From Nanohaloarchaea archaeon SW_7_43_1 (GTDB taxonomy: Archaea; Nanohalarchaeota; Nanosalinia; Nanosalinales; Nanosalinaceae), in NCBI GenBank assembly GCA_003009795.1, contig PXPE01000001.1:880739-944738 (forward strand): 64,000 nucleotides of DNA, in the 5' to 3' direction. Position numbers and translations under genes: made by a program. Each line of letters opens with the position of its first letter. Within the stretch, counting starts at the first letter, position 1. Shown here in pieces: positions 43,688 through 55,700 of this stretch. The notes beneath the pieces are model-generated. The model ran no database searches. It saw only the letters and a program-made list of their open reading frames with translations, and was not told the DNA's origin.

Positions 43688-43955
43688 GATCAGGGCCTCT
43701 TCAGCTACTTAAAGTAGCTGTTCCTTTAGAGGAATCTAGCTAGTTTATCACGTCAGTAATTGTACAAAGCTCGGATAGATGAGTAAATGGAGAGAAGATG
43801 GCGGGTACCGCTTCATGCAATGCATCCAGATCTTCTCTTGGAAACCTGGCTATAACAGATATCCTATTTCAACGGGTTCCAGTTCATGCCTACTAATCTG
43901 CTTCCGGAAAGGTCAAAGCCAGCAGTTTGAGGATAATGGGGAAAGCCCTAAGATC
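43688..43955 (+). ncRNA. Candidate structured RNA of about 270 bases
   Basis: The 487 bases between the 16S end and the ATPase gene hold no convincing protein gene. A closing helix, GATC-AGGGC (43688-43696) with GCCCT-AA-GATC (43945-43955), brackets a strong hairpin CAGCTACTT/AAGTAGCTG (43702-43720) inside CCTCT/AGAGG. A second stem AGAGAAGAT/ATCTTCTCT (43791-43838) follows, then CTGGCT/AGCCAG (43846-43922). Size and shape would suit SRP RNA or RNase P RNA. I do not find their full conserved motifs, so identity is open and a chance fold is possible. Confidence 0.45.
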
Positions 43956-43979
43956 TCTGTACAGCATCACTAATTTTCT

Positions 43980-46613
43980 TCACTTCTTTCTCTTTCTGTA
44001 GACTTTTTCTGCCTCTATGAACAGGACTGTGATTACTGCTCCTGCCACTGCAAGCATCCATCCTTCGAGCCCTGGTGGTTGATGCCCGAATACTTCAGAC
44101 CTTGCCAGCTGCGGGAAGTATATGGCGACCAGACCGGCCGGGAGCACAACGATTGCAGATAGGATCGTCAGCTTGTTTTTCAAGAGGTCTATCTCTGTTA
44201 TGTTCCGGGTGAGTGATCTGAAGCTGAATGTTTTCAGAACCACTGTAAGGACGCTTGTGGCGAATACCACAGTTCTGGCTCTTTCCGGTTCAACTATAGG
44301 GTTGCTTGCTATAAACGCCAGGTAGCCGAACAGACCAGCTATCAAGGATATTCCGGATACAAGCGCTAGGTTCCTTGAGTTAAGTATCTTTGTGTCTGGA
44401 GGCCTCGGCATTCTCTTCATAATTCCTTTCTCCGCCGGATCAAGGCCGAGAGATATTGATGGAAGCTCTTCCTCTACAACGTTAATGAACAGTATCTGCA
44501 GAGCTATAAGCGGCAAGTACTTGAAACCGGATTCCCCGAATAGGTAAGGGAATGTTAATACTACCGCTAGAATAGTAATGATTTCTGCAAAGTTTCTGGA
44601 TACCAAGTAGGTTGTAAACTTCTCAATATTATCATATATACGTCTACCGTCTTCTACTGCGGATACAATGCTTCCAAAGTTATCATCTTCCAGTATTACA
44701 TCGGAGGCTTCTTTTGTAACATCTGTTCCTTTCTGACCCATTCCAACGCCTACATCCGCGTTTTTCACGGCCGGAGCATCGTTTACTCCATCCCCTGTCA
44801 TCGCAACGATCTCTCCTTCGTCCTGTAATGCACTTACTATACTGTTTTTATGCTCCGGTTTTGTCCTGGCATATATCTCCACATCAGGGAGTACATCCAT
44901 CAGTTCTTCTTCATCCATTTCCTCTATCTCGTCTCCTGTCATCACCCTGGCATCAGAATCCACGAGACCTATCTGTTCTGCAATAGCCTTAGCTGTACGC
45001 GGGTTATCACCTGTAACCATTTTCACATCCACACCAGCAGTATGAGATGTCTCTATCGCATCCTTTACATTCTCTCTAGCCGGGTCAATCATTCCAGCAA
45101 GTCCCAGAAGTGTAAGATCTTCCTCTATGTTTTCAGCGTCAAATGGTTCGGATACATCCTCTCTGTAGGCCAGTGCCAGAACTCTTAATGCATCATTTGC
45201 GTATTCTTTGTTCTTTTCAAGTATATCCTGTTTTTTCTGTTCTGTAAGTTCTTTTCTCTCGCCTTCAATCATTATATGGGAGCATTTCTCTAAGACAAAT
45301 TCTGGAGCGCCTTTCGTGAAAGCATCACACCGGTCTTCCACCTTGTTTACCGTTGTCATCATCTTTCTCTCCGATGTGAAAAGTATCTCATCCTCTCTAG
45401 GCATTTCCTCCTCTTTTTCCTCTCTACTGGTTCCCAGCTTCTCTCCAAGCACTACAAGCGAAGCCTCTGTAGGTTCTCCAGATATACCGTAATCACCGTT
45501 TTCCTCAACCAGTTCAGAGTTATTACACAACAATCCTGTCTTAACCAGTCTTCTAAGTGTCTCTCTGTTTCCAACATCCACTTGTTCTCCGTTCTGGGTT
45601 ATATCTCCTTCAGGGACGTATCCTACACCTTCCACATCAAATTCTTCAAAGTCGGCGAAAACCTTCTGTATAGTCATTTCGTTTCTTGTCAAAGTCCCTG
45701 TCTTGTCCGTACATATTACAGTAGTGGATCCAAGTCCTTCAACCGCAAGCATCTTCTTCACGATAGCATTTTTCTCCGCCATATCCCTCATCCCATAGGA
45801 AAGAGTCAAAGTAAGGGCTAGCGGTAGTCCCTCCGGTACAGATGCTACAGCAAGGGCTATACTCACAAGTACAACATTGAACATATCCGCACCTTCTAAG
45901 AATCCCAGTGTCATTATAAGACCGACCGCTACCAATGCTACAGCCGCAAATCTCTTTGCCAGGGTATTCATCTTACGTTTGAGGGGGCTGTCTCTTGTCT
46001 CTCCCTGAACCTGGTCCGCGATCTTGCCTAGTTCAGTATCCATCCCTGTGGCGGTGACTTTTGCAGTACATTTTCCAAATACTATGGTTGTGCCTGAGTA
46101 TATTTCGTCTCCGTCTTCTTTACTGACGGCCTCGCTTTCACCTGTAAGTGTAGCTTCGTCTATAGAAATATCATTTGACTCTAGAATTTCTGCATCAGCA
46201 GGAACGGAATCCCCTCTCTCAAGTTTAAGTATATCCCCGGGAACCACGTTCTCACTAGGAATCTCTTTCTTCTTCCCATTTCTCACCACAGTGGTCTTGG
46301 ACTTTTGCATATCCTTTAATTTCTTCATCGCCTCTTCGGCTTTCCACTCCTGGATGAAACCTGTCACAACCAGGATTCCAACTATTATAATTATGAAGTA
46401 GAATGTGAATATCTTTTCAGGCTTGTAAATCGATGCATAGTAAGAAATACCGGCTGCAAACAACAGTATCCAGATAAGAAAGTTTCCCTTTACCTGTCTA
46501 ACAAGAATATCGAGCTTGGTAGTTTTATTCTCTTCTTTCAGCTCGTTGCTGCCGTGTTCTTCAAGCTTCTTCTCTGCTTCTTCCTGTGAGAGCCCTGTAT
46601 AATCTGAAGCCAC
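43980..46613 (-). CDS. P-type cation ATPase (Ca2+-type, P2 family)
   Basis: This 877-residue protein has an N-terminal cation-ATPase domain (GLSQEEAEKKLEEHGSNEL) and A-domain TGES (TLTGESEAVS). M4 has ASVPEGLPLALTLTL with the ion-binding PEGLP, the phosphorylation site is CTDKTGTLTRNEMT, and GDGVNDAPAV is the hinge. M5-M6 include RNFAEI and FINVVEEELPS, acidic residues fitting Ca2+ or Na+ binding. It would pump ions out of the cell. The next gene on the strand is an antiporter, making an ion-homeostasis pair. Confidence 0.93.
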   Translation of the reverse strand: MASDYTGLSQEEAEKKLEEHGSNELKEENKTTKLDILVRQVKGNFLIWILLFAAGISYYASIYKPEKIFTFYFIIIIVGILVVTGFIQEWKAEEAMKKLKDMQKSKTTVVRNGKKKEIPSENVVPGDILKLERGDSVPADAEILESNDISIDEATLTGESEAVSKEDGDEIYSGTTIVFGKCTAKVTATGMDTELGKIADQVQGETRDSPLKRKMNTLAKRFAAVALVAVGLIMTLGFLEGADMFNVVLVSIALAVASVPEGLPLALTLTLSYGMRDMAEKNAIVKKMLAVEGLGSTTVICTDKTGTLTRNEMTIQKVFADFEEFDVEGVGYVPEGDITQNGEQVDVGNRETLRRLVKTGLLCNNSELVEENGDYGISGEPTEASLVVLGEKLGTSREEKEEEMPREDEILFTSERKMMTTVNKVEDRCDAFTKGAPEFVLEKCSHIMIEGERKELTEQKKQDILEKNKEYANDALRVLALAYREDVSEPFDAENIEEDLTLLGLAGMIDPARENVKDAIETSHTAGVDVKMVTGDNPRTAKAIAEQIGLVDSDARVMTGDEIEEMDEEELMDVLPDVEIYARTKPEHKNSIVSALQDEGEIVAMTGDGVNDAPAVKNADVGVGMGQKGTDVTKEASDVILEDDNFGSIVSAVEDGRRIYDNIEKFTTYLVSRNFAEIITILAVVLTFPYLFGESGFKYLPLIALQILFINVVEEELPSISLGLDPAEKGIMKRMPRPPDTKILNSRNLALVSGISLIAGLFGYLAFIASNPIVEPERARTVVFATSVLTVVLKTFSFRSLTRNITEIDLLKNKLTILSAIVVLPAGLVAIYFPQLARSEVFGHQPPGLEGWMLAVAGAVITVLFIEAEKVYRKRKK

Positions 46614-46622
46614 AGATAAATT

Positions 46623-47825
46623 TTAGGTGAAACGGCTTAAAAAGTTACTTTCTAATCGAGTCTCTCCATCTTCATCCATCCAATCGTACGTCCTGTTTAT
46701 CAGGAATGAGCTCAGGGCGGTTGTAACTATACTTAACAGTAGGACGGAGGTCATAAGGTTTTGATCTATTATCCCGGTCTGTATTCCCAGGTAAGCTACA
46801 GCCAAAGCCGTGGAAAGCTGTGGAAGGCTTGTAGATGCTATAAATGAACTCTCCGGCACTGAAAAGTCATTGACTCTGGATGCAAAGTAACCGCTGAAGA
46901 ACTTGGATAACGTGGTTCCTAGAATTATTGCTCCAGCCATGAGTGCTGTCGAAGTAAGGTTGGTTAAGGCCTGTATTTCGAAAGAGGATCCTACTTCAAT
47001 GAAAAATATCGGTATAAAGATACCGTAACCAATTGCATGGATCTTATTTATTATATCTTCATGCTGGATGATGTCTGAGAGGAAGAGGCCTGCAAGGAAC
47101 CCAGAGACAATTGAATGTAAACCTATCACTTCGTAGAATGCTACTACACCTATAAGTATTACTATAACCATTCTTAGCTCTGTTTCAAATCCTTTGCCTC
47201 GAATTTCCCTGTCCTCGTATTCTAGGAATTCCTTAAGTTTCGGTATTACCAGTTTCAGGAATGCTATGGAGGTGAAAATAGATATTACAAATAAGTGTAG
47301 GGGGAGATTTGATCCGGACTGTGACTGATGGATTAAAGATCCAAGCACTATAAGACTACTGAGATCCTGTAGAACTACGGATGATATCACTGTTGAACCG
47401 ATTTTGGTATCCATCATACCGTTGGACTCTAGAGTTGGAAGAACTACAGCTACTGAAGAGGACATGAATGCTGCTCCTATAACTATAGCGGTCTCAACTC
47501 CATAACCAAAGTAAAGAGTGATCAATGTACCTACACCGAAAGGTATGAGCCCGTTGGCAGCAGCTATGCTGGTAGAGGTCTTTCCAAGCTGTTTAAGCCG
47601 GGAAAAACCGGTTTCAAGCCCTGCCATAAACATCAGGAATACGATTCCTATCTGGCTAAGGAAATCGATGACAGGGTCTCCCGCAACAATTTCCAATCCG
47701 GAAGGACCTAATATCACCCCTGCAATGATCAATGCGATGACCCAGGGAATGTGAAGCCCTCTAAGCAGCAATGGGAAAAGCAAAGCTGCCAGCAAAACAA
47801 CGAAGAATACCAGAATATTGGCCAT
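46623..47825 (-). CDS. CPA2-type cation/proton antiporter without RCK domain
   Basis: This 400-residue membrane exchanger has about 12-13 helices. GIVFLMFMAGLETGFSRLKQ is the conserved helix-3 region, and MSSSVAVVLPTLESNGMMDTK, then SSVVLQDLSSLIVLGSL follow. Unlike the pair at 9.9-13.2 kb it lacks a nucleotide-binding tail. It lies 10 bases upstream of the ATPase gene in the direction of transcription, so the two probably form one transcript. Confidence 0.9.
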   Translation of the reverse strand: MANILVFFVVLLAALLFPLLLRGLHIPWVIALIIAGVILGPSGLEIVAGDPVIDFLSQIGIVFLMFMAGLETGFSRLKQLGKTSTSIAAANGLIPFGVGTLITLYFGYGVETAIVIGAAFMSSSVAVVLPTLESNGMMDTKIGSTVISSVVLQDLSSLIVLGSLIHQSQSGSNLPLHLFVISIFTSIAFLKLVIPKLKEFLEYEDREIRGKGFETELRMVIVILIGVVAFYEVIGLHSIVSGFLAGLFLSDIIQHEDIINKIHAIGYGIFIPIFFIEVGSSFEIQALTNLTSTALMAGAIILGTTLSKFFSGYFASRVNDFSVPESSFIASTSLPQLSTALAVAYLGIQTGIIDQNLMTSVLLLSIVTTALSSFLINRTYDWMDEDGETRLESNFLSRFT

Positions 47826-47971
47826 TGACTTTGAATATGTGGCGCTGAATTAAAACTATAACCCTACCTGGACCGGTTCTATATCTTGACCTTTTTTGTT
47901 GGGATCGCTTTACAGATTGATGTTGTTACCAGCACTCAACATATAAAATACTTTTACTGTATAGTCATAAC

Positions 47972-48553
47972 ATGATTGGGAATCGGAGATACCTCAGGTT
48001 AGGAGAAACACTAATTATAATAACTGTACTTTTCACCGGGTACCTCGGCGGAATGATCAGTACACATCAGTCAACAGGACTAGACGAAGAACCTGTATAC
48101 AATCCGAGCTACAACCTAACATGCCCGGAACCTGTGACAAACGTCGAAATGAACTCACAGAACCAAGATAGGAGAGAAACAGGTAACTACATTCAAGCAG
48201 CCTACACACAAATAGACTACGATACCCAACAAGGAAATATAAGGGTCGATGCATCCGCAGTATCAAAACCTGAAGGTAAATCCATGCGGCCCGCCATATT
48301 CTCAGGTAACACCGTCTTAATGAAAGAATATAAAGGAGGCTCAATATCCGAAGGAGACATACTCAGGTACTCAACAGATTCAGGTACCGTAATCCATAGA
48401 GTCCAGGCAAACTACCTCAACACCGGAGACTACCTATTGATGAAAGGAGACAACAACGAATACGGTTCACAGATACAGAGATCACAGATAACCCACAGAG
48501 TAGTAGGAATTCTATATACATCGAGAGAAGATACAGGAACAACCCTGAACTAA
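47972..48553 (+). CDS. Signal peptidase I, archaeal (S26B-type)
   Basis: This 193-residue protein has one N-terminal membrane anchor (about residues 10-30). The catalytic Ser is in KSMRPAIFSGN, and VIHRVQ carries the His that replaces the bacterial Lys. GDNNEYG follows near the end. It removes signal peptides from exported proteins. ATATAAAAT at 47941-47949 is about 27 bases before the ATG. Its position next to several secreted giants suggests, but does not prove, a dedicated role. Confidence 0.9.
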   Translation: MIGNRRYLRLGETLIIITVLFTGYLGGMISTHQSTGLDEEPVYNPSYNLTCPEPVTNVEMNSQNQDRRETGNYIQAAYTQIDYDTQQGNIRVDASAVSKPEGKSMRPAIFSGNTVLMKEYKGGSISEGDILRYSTDSGTVIHRVQANYLNTGDYLLMKGDNNEYGSQIQRSQITHRVVGILYTSREDTGTTLN

Positions 48554-48670
48554 TACCGAATCAGTAACACATGTGCAAGAGGCAACAACGATGAGATTTA
48601 TTTTTAGGGTGACCAATTTCTCCGAAGAGAAGGAAACAGTTTTTCAATAACATTTTGTATATAATTAGGT

Positions 48671-48979
48671 ATGGATTTTACGAGGAGGAAAATAGCGGCT
48701 CTACTGTTACTGTTACTGATACCCGGATATGTTCTAGCGGTTTTCTCCTTACCGGCCAACCTGCCTTCCGGATGTAACCTAGAAGGAGGTGAACAACCGG
48801 GAATTAATGATCAGGTAGGTGTATGTACCGATGTCAGCGCCACAGTACTGAGACAATATTACTTTGGGACAATACGTCTCCCGGTTCATACGTTAAGCCT
48901 GAATATAGACCTCATTAACAAGCTATTCATGCCGTTCTTACTCGTTGGATCGATAGTTCTGTGGCGGGAATATATTTAA
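48671..48979 (+). CDS. Small membrane protein
   Basis: This 102-residue protein has an N-terminal hydrophobic helix (KIAALLLLLLIPGYVLAVFS) and a C-terminal one (LFMPFLLVGSIVLW). The outer loop between them has two Cys (SGCNLEGG, VGVCTD). No family recognised. TATATAATT at 48658-48666 is unusually close to the ATG, so the start may be further along or a leader is absent. Confidence 0.62.
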   Translation: MDFTRRKIAALLLLLLIPGYVLAVFSLPANLPSGCNLEGGEQPGINDQVGVCTDVSATVLRQYYFGTIRLPVHTLSLNIDLINKLFMPFLLVGSIVLWREYI

Positions 48980-49003
48980 ACCGGCCACTACAATTTTAGG
49001 TTC

Positions 49004-49621
49004 ATGGTAAACCCGATTGAACTTTTAGAGCAGAGCACACAGGGACAGCTTGTGGCTCTACTATCATTAGGACTAGCAGTTTCCTTCGGAGCAGGAGTAG
49101 CGCTAGATAATGGAATAACAGAAGAAAGAACCTCCGAGCAGGACTCAAGTCAATGGAACGGAGTATACACTGTTGAAGTAGAAAGAGAAGGAGAAGTGGT
49201 GTACAAAGAAAAAGAACACAACTTACTGACCGATCAAGGAGCTAACTGGATCAGAGGTCAGATTTCGGACCCCAACGGATTATCAGCCGACACCGCGGAG
49301 GCAAAACACATTTCCGTAGGTAATGGTTCAGCTCCCGGAACAAGTGACACAATTCTACCTGAAGAAATTACAGACTCCAATTTAGGTAGAACCGAAGGAG
49401 GTACAACCCTTTACGGAACAGGAGAATTCGAGGTTCAAAACACGTTCACAGCAGAACTTGCTGATGGTGAAGAACTAATCGTCAACACAACAGGTCTGAA
49501 CTACGCGAACTCTGGAAACACACTGATTTCAGGAGGATCGTTCCCTGACGCCAACCTACTTGACGGAGATCAGCTGACAGTTACACACAACGTCACAATT
49601 CAAGACGGCGGCACTAGCTAA
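49004..49621 (+). CDS. Membrane-anchored protein with phage-tail-like domain
   Basis: This 205-residue protein has an N-terminal hydrophobic anchor (QLVALLSLGLAVSFGAGVAL). The rest follows a layout seen in phage tail or fibre accessory proteins: NLLTDQGANWIRGQIS, then HISVGNGSAPGTSDTILPEEI, LYGTGEFEVQNTFTAELADGE and LDGDQLTVTHNVTIQDGG. This is by-eye recognition. It may be a virion-derived domain reused on the cell surface or a piece of a secretion device. TATATTTAAA (48971-48980) gives a leaderless start. Confidence 0.65.
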   Translation: MVNPIELLEQSTQGQLVALLSLGLAVSFGAGVALDNGITEERTSEQDSSQWNGVYTVEVEREGEVVYKEKEHNLLTDQGANWIRGQISDPNGLSADTAEAKHISVGNGSAPGTSDTILPEEITDSNLGRTEGGTTLYGTGEFEVQNTFTAELADGEELIVNTTGLNYANSGNTLISGGSFPDANLLDGDQLTVTHNVTIQDGGTS

Positions 49622-49785
49622 AGACTGAACTCCTAGTCCTACATTTTCTCTTCTTTTTATTTTATGATACAGAGCCTTCTATACCCAAAATTAGAGATAT
49701 ACTGGTAACATGTTTTTATTCCAGCAAGACCACATTTTTTGTATACTCGAGGGGGATCAACACCGAGAAAACAGCTGGATAAAAC

Positions 49786-52700
49786 ATGAAGAAAACTGAA
49801 TTTTTCAGAACAGCATTATTAGTAACAGTTCTAGTCTTACATGTAGCCCCAGCTTTAGGTGATACAAACTATACCGCTAATTCCGCAACTGTGGACCCAG
49901 GAAACGAGGTTGAAAACAGTCTATCCGACACAGAACAAAGAAATGGAATTAACTGGAAAATACAAGAGGAAGATACTTCAGGCGCTCTTGAAATTTTTGG
50001 AGACGACAACTTGCAGGTTGATGTAGACTTTAATCAAGTGAGTGAGGAGAACAAGATAACCAAAATAACTTTTATTCACGATAGTAAAACTACTGGAGAA
50101 TCCTTCGACTGGAGGGTTTATAACTACAATACCGGTTCCTACGATGATAATATATACGATGTCAGCTCGACTTCACTGGACTATGATGCTTTTTCAGTGT
50201 GTGAGACCGGAGGATGTGATAGGTTTGATGATCCTCTAAATTATATTTCAAGTAACGGTTTGACCGAGACAAGGTTTCTAGATACAGAGCCGAATTCCGG
50301 AACACAGGATAATATGTCGCTTAACTTCCAGGCTGTGGAGGTAACGACTGATGATATACCTCCTGATGTAAGAAATGCTTCACAGAACTACTCCATTATC
50401 ACTAACAACCAAACTAATTTGCTTGAGGCGGAGGGATACGATAACTTCAACCTTTCTCATGCGAAGCTTGAAACAAACGAAACAGGTGTTTTCGAAAACA
50501 AGACCGATTCCTACGGTTCCCCAGAACCATACTACAGTAGACAAAAATGGAATGAAACAAAATTTGAATGGCAAAACAAAAGCATCGAAGAAGAGAAACT
50601 AGTTCGATGGAGAATATGGTATAACGATACATCAGGAAACTTCAACGCAACGGAACCCGACTCATTCACCGTAAGACCGACCATCAATTACACTGGACAG
50701 ATTTCAGTAAACTTCAACTACACCGATCTCACGGAAAGAAACATTGCCGGAAACAGAGAGCTATCACAGACAGTTAATTTTACGAACAAACAAGTAAGGA
50801 CTCAGGATCTCGATAGGTCAAAGAGAGAAACCATCAATTACAGTGACACCGTAAACAGAAGCCAGAATTTTAAGAAAGACCAAAAAACATCTTTGAAAGC
50901 CAATAACATACAGCCCAGAAACACAGACAACAACAGGGCTTTCATAACAGGAGCGAGTCTATCTGAACCTGTTGCAAGATTATCAGGGATAGAACGAATA
51001 TTTAGCCAAGCGATAACAATTGATCCACAGAACTTCAGATTCTACAATGGCATCAGAACACAGATAAGTAAATTGGAGTATTCTGATCCAGTAAGTAGGG
51101 AAGGAGTATTTCAGAGAATACTCAAAAACACCTATAAAGTCTCTAACAATCCCGTGAGAAGATATGTTGGTGAAAGGCTCCTCACCCAGGGTATAGATTA
51201 CAGTGACGATCGAAAGATCAGTTCATTTCTTAAGAGAAGCCTTGACCAAGTTTTAGAACCGGATGACATATCTACGAGAACAGCGTTCAACCTGAGAGAT
51301 ATATTAAACACATTTAGTCTAAATCAAATTTATACGAGAAACACCCAGGCCAACAGGATATTTTCGGAAACCATTGACTTCAATAGTGACTTTATTCGTT
51401 CAACCTCGGTGAAAAGAGCTTTTGAGGACATTTACAGCCAAGAAACTAATGAAGCAAATATTTTCACAGGAGCAAGAACAGTTAGACAAACCCTGACAGG
51501 AGATACCCAGATCTTCAGAAGCTTGGAGCTCTTAAGGATAGATGAGACAGTTGTTGGATTAGTAGATGATCAGACCAGACTTTCAATTCTCCAAAAATCA
51601 GCTCCGGCGGTAGATATTCTTCAATCAGATAGTTCCTCAAGATCTCTCCTGTCCCTAAGAACACTCGACCAATCCCTTAAAATCAATGAGAACGTTTTCC
51701 GATCCTTCAGCTATCAGAGATCGTTGTCTGAAATATTTGAACCAGATACTATCCAGCTCCGGTCTTTCGTTGGCAGCAGATCATTCGAAAATACTGTAAA
51801 GATAAGTAACACACAGACACGGGCAGTTCTAAACATACGGAAAATTGGGGAAGAGATTGGTTACAAGGAACAGATAAAACAGGTATTTACAGGGGGAAGA
51901 GTGCTTAACTCACAGGTCTCGGTAGTGGCGGCAAATAGGCGCCGAGTTGTCCAGGATAGAGTGAATACAGAAACATACAATGAATTAAACGTATTATCCA
52001 GATCTACTATCGGCTTCAGGGAGAGTTCCGTTAATATTGTTACCGGGGAAGCAGTATCCCAATCCGCAGATATAGCAAGAGTCCTCACACAGACAACGGG
52101 AATAGAAACCGTATTCATTAGAAATGATATGGAGGTCAACAGAGCTTTATCAGAAGTATTCTCGGACCAGCAAGTGATTGACCGTCAAAGCTTATCGCAG
52201 AAACTGGAAACCGTAACAGTTCAATACTCCGAGAATATTCAAAGAAATTCATCGCCTAAAAGGATACAGGATGCCAGCCTAGGGATTATAGCACCTCAAA
52301 GCAGTAGAAGCTTTATCGGGGCAAGGCTTCTAGCAGAGAGTTTCCTAACAGCTAATGAACAGACACGGGCTAACACCTTAGCAAGAACAGATGAAACCTT
52401 ATCTGAAGTAACAAGTAGCTTTGAGAAAACATTTTCAGGTACCAGAGTTTTCTCACAGGCTTTCTCCACGATAATTTTAGATGACAGAGCAGTTGAAACC
52501 CGTCGAGAAGAAGGATTCAATACAGAGATAGGATCAACAGAGACTAGAACAAGCTTTTTGGAAAGAATAGAAGCAGAATCAGCGAGCTACAATACCATTG
52601 AATTGGGAGTAAGGAATATTATAAGAGAGGTATTTGTACAGTTCGAGCTCAAATCACAGACAACGAGAATCCAGAACTTCGTGAGGCTGCAGGAAATCAG

Positions 52701-55700
52701 TCTGGATATTCTGACATCCAAGGAAGACAGTTTCAAAGGAGCTAGAAGTCTGGCTGAGACCCTTCAAACAAATGATGACCAAGTATCAGCCAGCAAGCTT
52801 GGAAGGGAATTTAACACACCGGCTCCGTTTGCAGGAAGCTTTACAAGATCATTCACCGGCAATAGGTTTATTCAAAATACGTTTTTCAAGAACTCGGATA
52901 CAATTAGGAAAGGGAGTATAGAAAGGCTAGATGCTTTCAACACCGAGATAGGTCAGACAACCTCAAAGACGGTTCTGAATCTCAGAGATCAGTTAGAGGA
53001 ACTCAGCATCAGCAATAGTTTCACCAGAGAAACAACGGTGTCAAGACTTTTACAGCAGGAAATAACTTCTAACAACCAGGACACATTTACTTCCAACTTG
53101 GTGAGAGCGAACAGTCAAATCCTTTTACCAACCGCGACCAACGCCAGAACCAGTTCAATAAATAGAATAGAGACGGTAACAGCAACCTATATATCGGCCA
53201 CTACAAGGATAACACAAGTACTAAGAAACAACATTCTAGAGATCAAACCAGAATCACGGGCATCAAGCATTACAGTGGTCAACAGAGCGACAGATGTCAG
53301 CCTTGGAATCATAACACCTCAGAACAGAGCATTCGCCGGAACAAGAACTCTATCGGAAATTCTTCGAGAAAGTGATAACCAGTTCTCTTTCAGCAACCTG
53401 ATAAGAACAGAACCAACCACTGCAGCATTTACCGGAACCTTAACGCGTTCTTTTACCGGTAACAGATTAATCTCAGATGTAGTATCACAGGATTCGGAGA
53501 TAGATAGAGCGCTCCAAAATCTAAGGGAAAACAGTTTAGATGCAACAATAGGATCAGAAACATTTGGTACAATCGTAAATCTGAGAGGTCAGCTAGAGTC
53601 ATTTACAGCCAGTACCGAGACAGACAGACAGGTATCAACAGCAAGACTTTTGCAGCAGAAAATAAGTTCCAACAACCAGGAAACAGTTAGTTCGAGCTTA
53701 GCAAGGGTAACCAGTCAAATACTTCTTTCAGGTACAACTAGTACTAGAACAGCTTCAACAAACAGATTAAATACGGTAACAACTACATACTCAGACATCA
53801 GTATAAGGGTATCTGATGTCCTCAGAAATCAAATTCTACAGATCAGTCCAGAGCCACAAACAACGAGAACCGTAACTTTCAACAGGCAACGCCAGAACGG
53901 TATTGGAATATTGGCAACAGGGACAAGAGGGTTCACAGGTTCAAGGATTATCACGGAGACTTTCCAAACGGAGGAAAACCAGTTCATTTTCAACAACCTG
54001 ATAAGAACAGATGAAACTATCACCGACTTCACAGGGAGTTTGAGAAGATCATTCACCGGGAACAGATTATTCACGGACATATTCTCGATAGATCCGGAGA
54101 CCGATAGAACAAACAACCTAGACAGAGAAGACAGTTTTGAAACAACTATCAACCAGGAAGCCTCAAGAATAATAGTCAGAACTAAACAGCAACTAGAAAC
54201 ATTCAATATAGAAGATGAGGAAATAGGTCAGCCAGACTTCCTGAGATTGTTAGAGCAACAAATAGAATCACGAAACCAGGAGACCATCACGTCTAATTTA
54301 GCCAGAACGACTACAGAAGCTTTACTCCCCGGTACAGGAACTGAGAGAGCGACTACACTAGAAAGAGAGGAACCGGTATCAGCCGTATACTCAACCACAA
54401 CACTAAGAATAACGAAAATCTTGCGAAGTGAAATTCTGCGGATTAATCCGGAACCACAGACAACAAGAACCACCTCACTCAACAGAGCAGCAGGGACCAG
54501 CCTTGGAATTATAGCACCTCAAAACAGTAGAATATTCACCGGAACAAGGCTTCTGGCAGATAGTTTTCTAACAAGTAATGAACAAACACGGACCAATACC
54601 ATAGAAAGAACAGATGAAACCTTATCCAGCTTAACGAGCGCCTCCACAAGAACATATTCTGGAATCAAAGTGATCTCGGATATAGTGTCTCAGGATTCAG
54701 AAACAAGTAGATTCCTAGAAAATCTGAGAGAGAACAATCTTGATACAAACGTAGGATCGACAACTACAAGAATAGCGATAAACCTCAGAAAAAGACTCGA
54801 GTCATTCTCAACCAATCCCAAATCAACCAGACAGGTATCAGCGGCAAGGCTTTTACGGCAAGAAGTAACCTCAGAGAACCAGGAGGCTTTCTCCTCAAGT
54901 CTCGCAAGAACGACAAGTCAAATACTGTTATTGGGTGAAACAAGCACCAGAGCAACCAAAACAGACAGAATTAATACAGTAACAACTGCATATTCAACTG
55001 TTACTGTAAGAGTATCTGATATCCTGAGGAACCAAATTTTAGGAATTGACTCGGAGCCTGAGATAACGAGAAATACATTAATTAACAGACAACAGGAAAA
55101 TGGTATAGGAATCCTAGCTACAGGGACAAGAGGAAGTATTACAGGAATAAGAACTCTTACGGAGACATTCCAAATAAATGAAGATCAGTTATCTCTCAGC
55201 GACCTTGTAAGAACAGATACAAACAGGGTTTCAATCACAGGCAGTTCCGTACGATCATTCACGGGCAGTAGGTTAGTATCAAGTATTTTCACACAGAGCG
55301 AGGAGACATTTAGAACCGGTAGTATGGATAGAGAGGATATTCTTGAAACAACTGTAAGTCAGACAGCCTCTAGAACAGCTTTGAACTTCAGAAAACAGTT
55401 GGAAACAGCAGTATTCGACGGCGAGGAGAATAGATTGTTACTGGTCTCAAGATTGTTCGAGCAGGAAATAACATCTGGTGATCAACAGACAACCGTCTCG
55501 AACTTGGCTAGGACAACTACGGAAGTACTTCTTTCATCCGCGTTTGAGAGCCGGGCAACCGCTTTAGGTAGAATAGAATCAGTTTCAACAGTTTATTCGA
55601 CAGAGATAAGCACTGTTAGCGATCTTCTGAGAGACGAAGATCTGCAAATCAATACACGATCACAGACAACAAGAACCACAGTTATCAACAGAGCAGTAGA

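Noticed and set aside
43779-43973. 64-codon frame after the 16S gene.
   Set aside because: Composition is unlike genes here and the same bases form strong RNA stems; not a credible protein.
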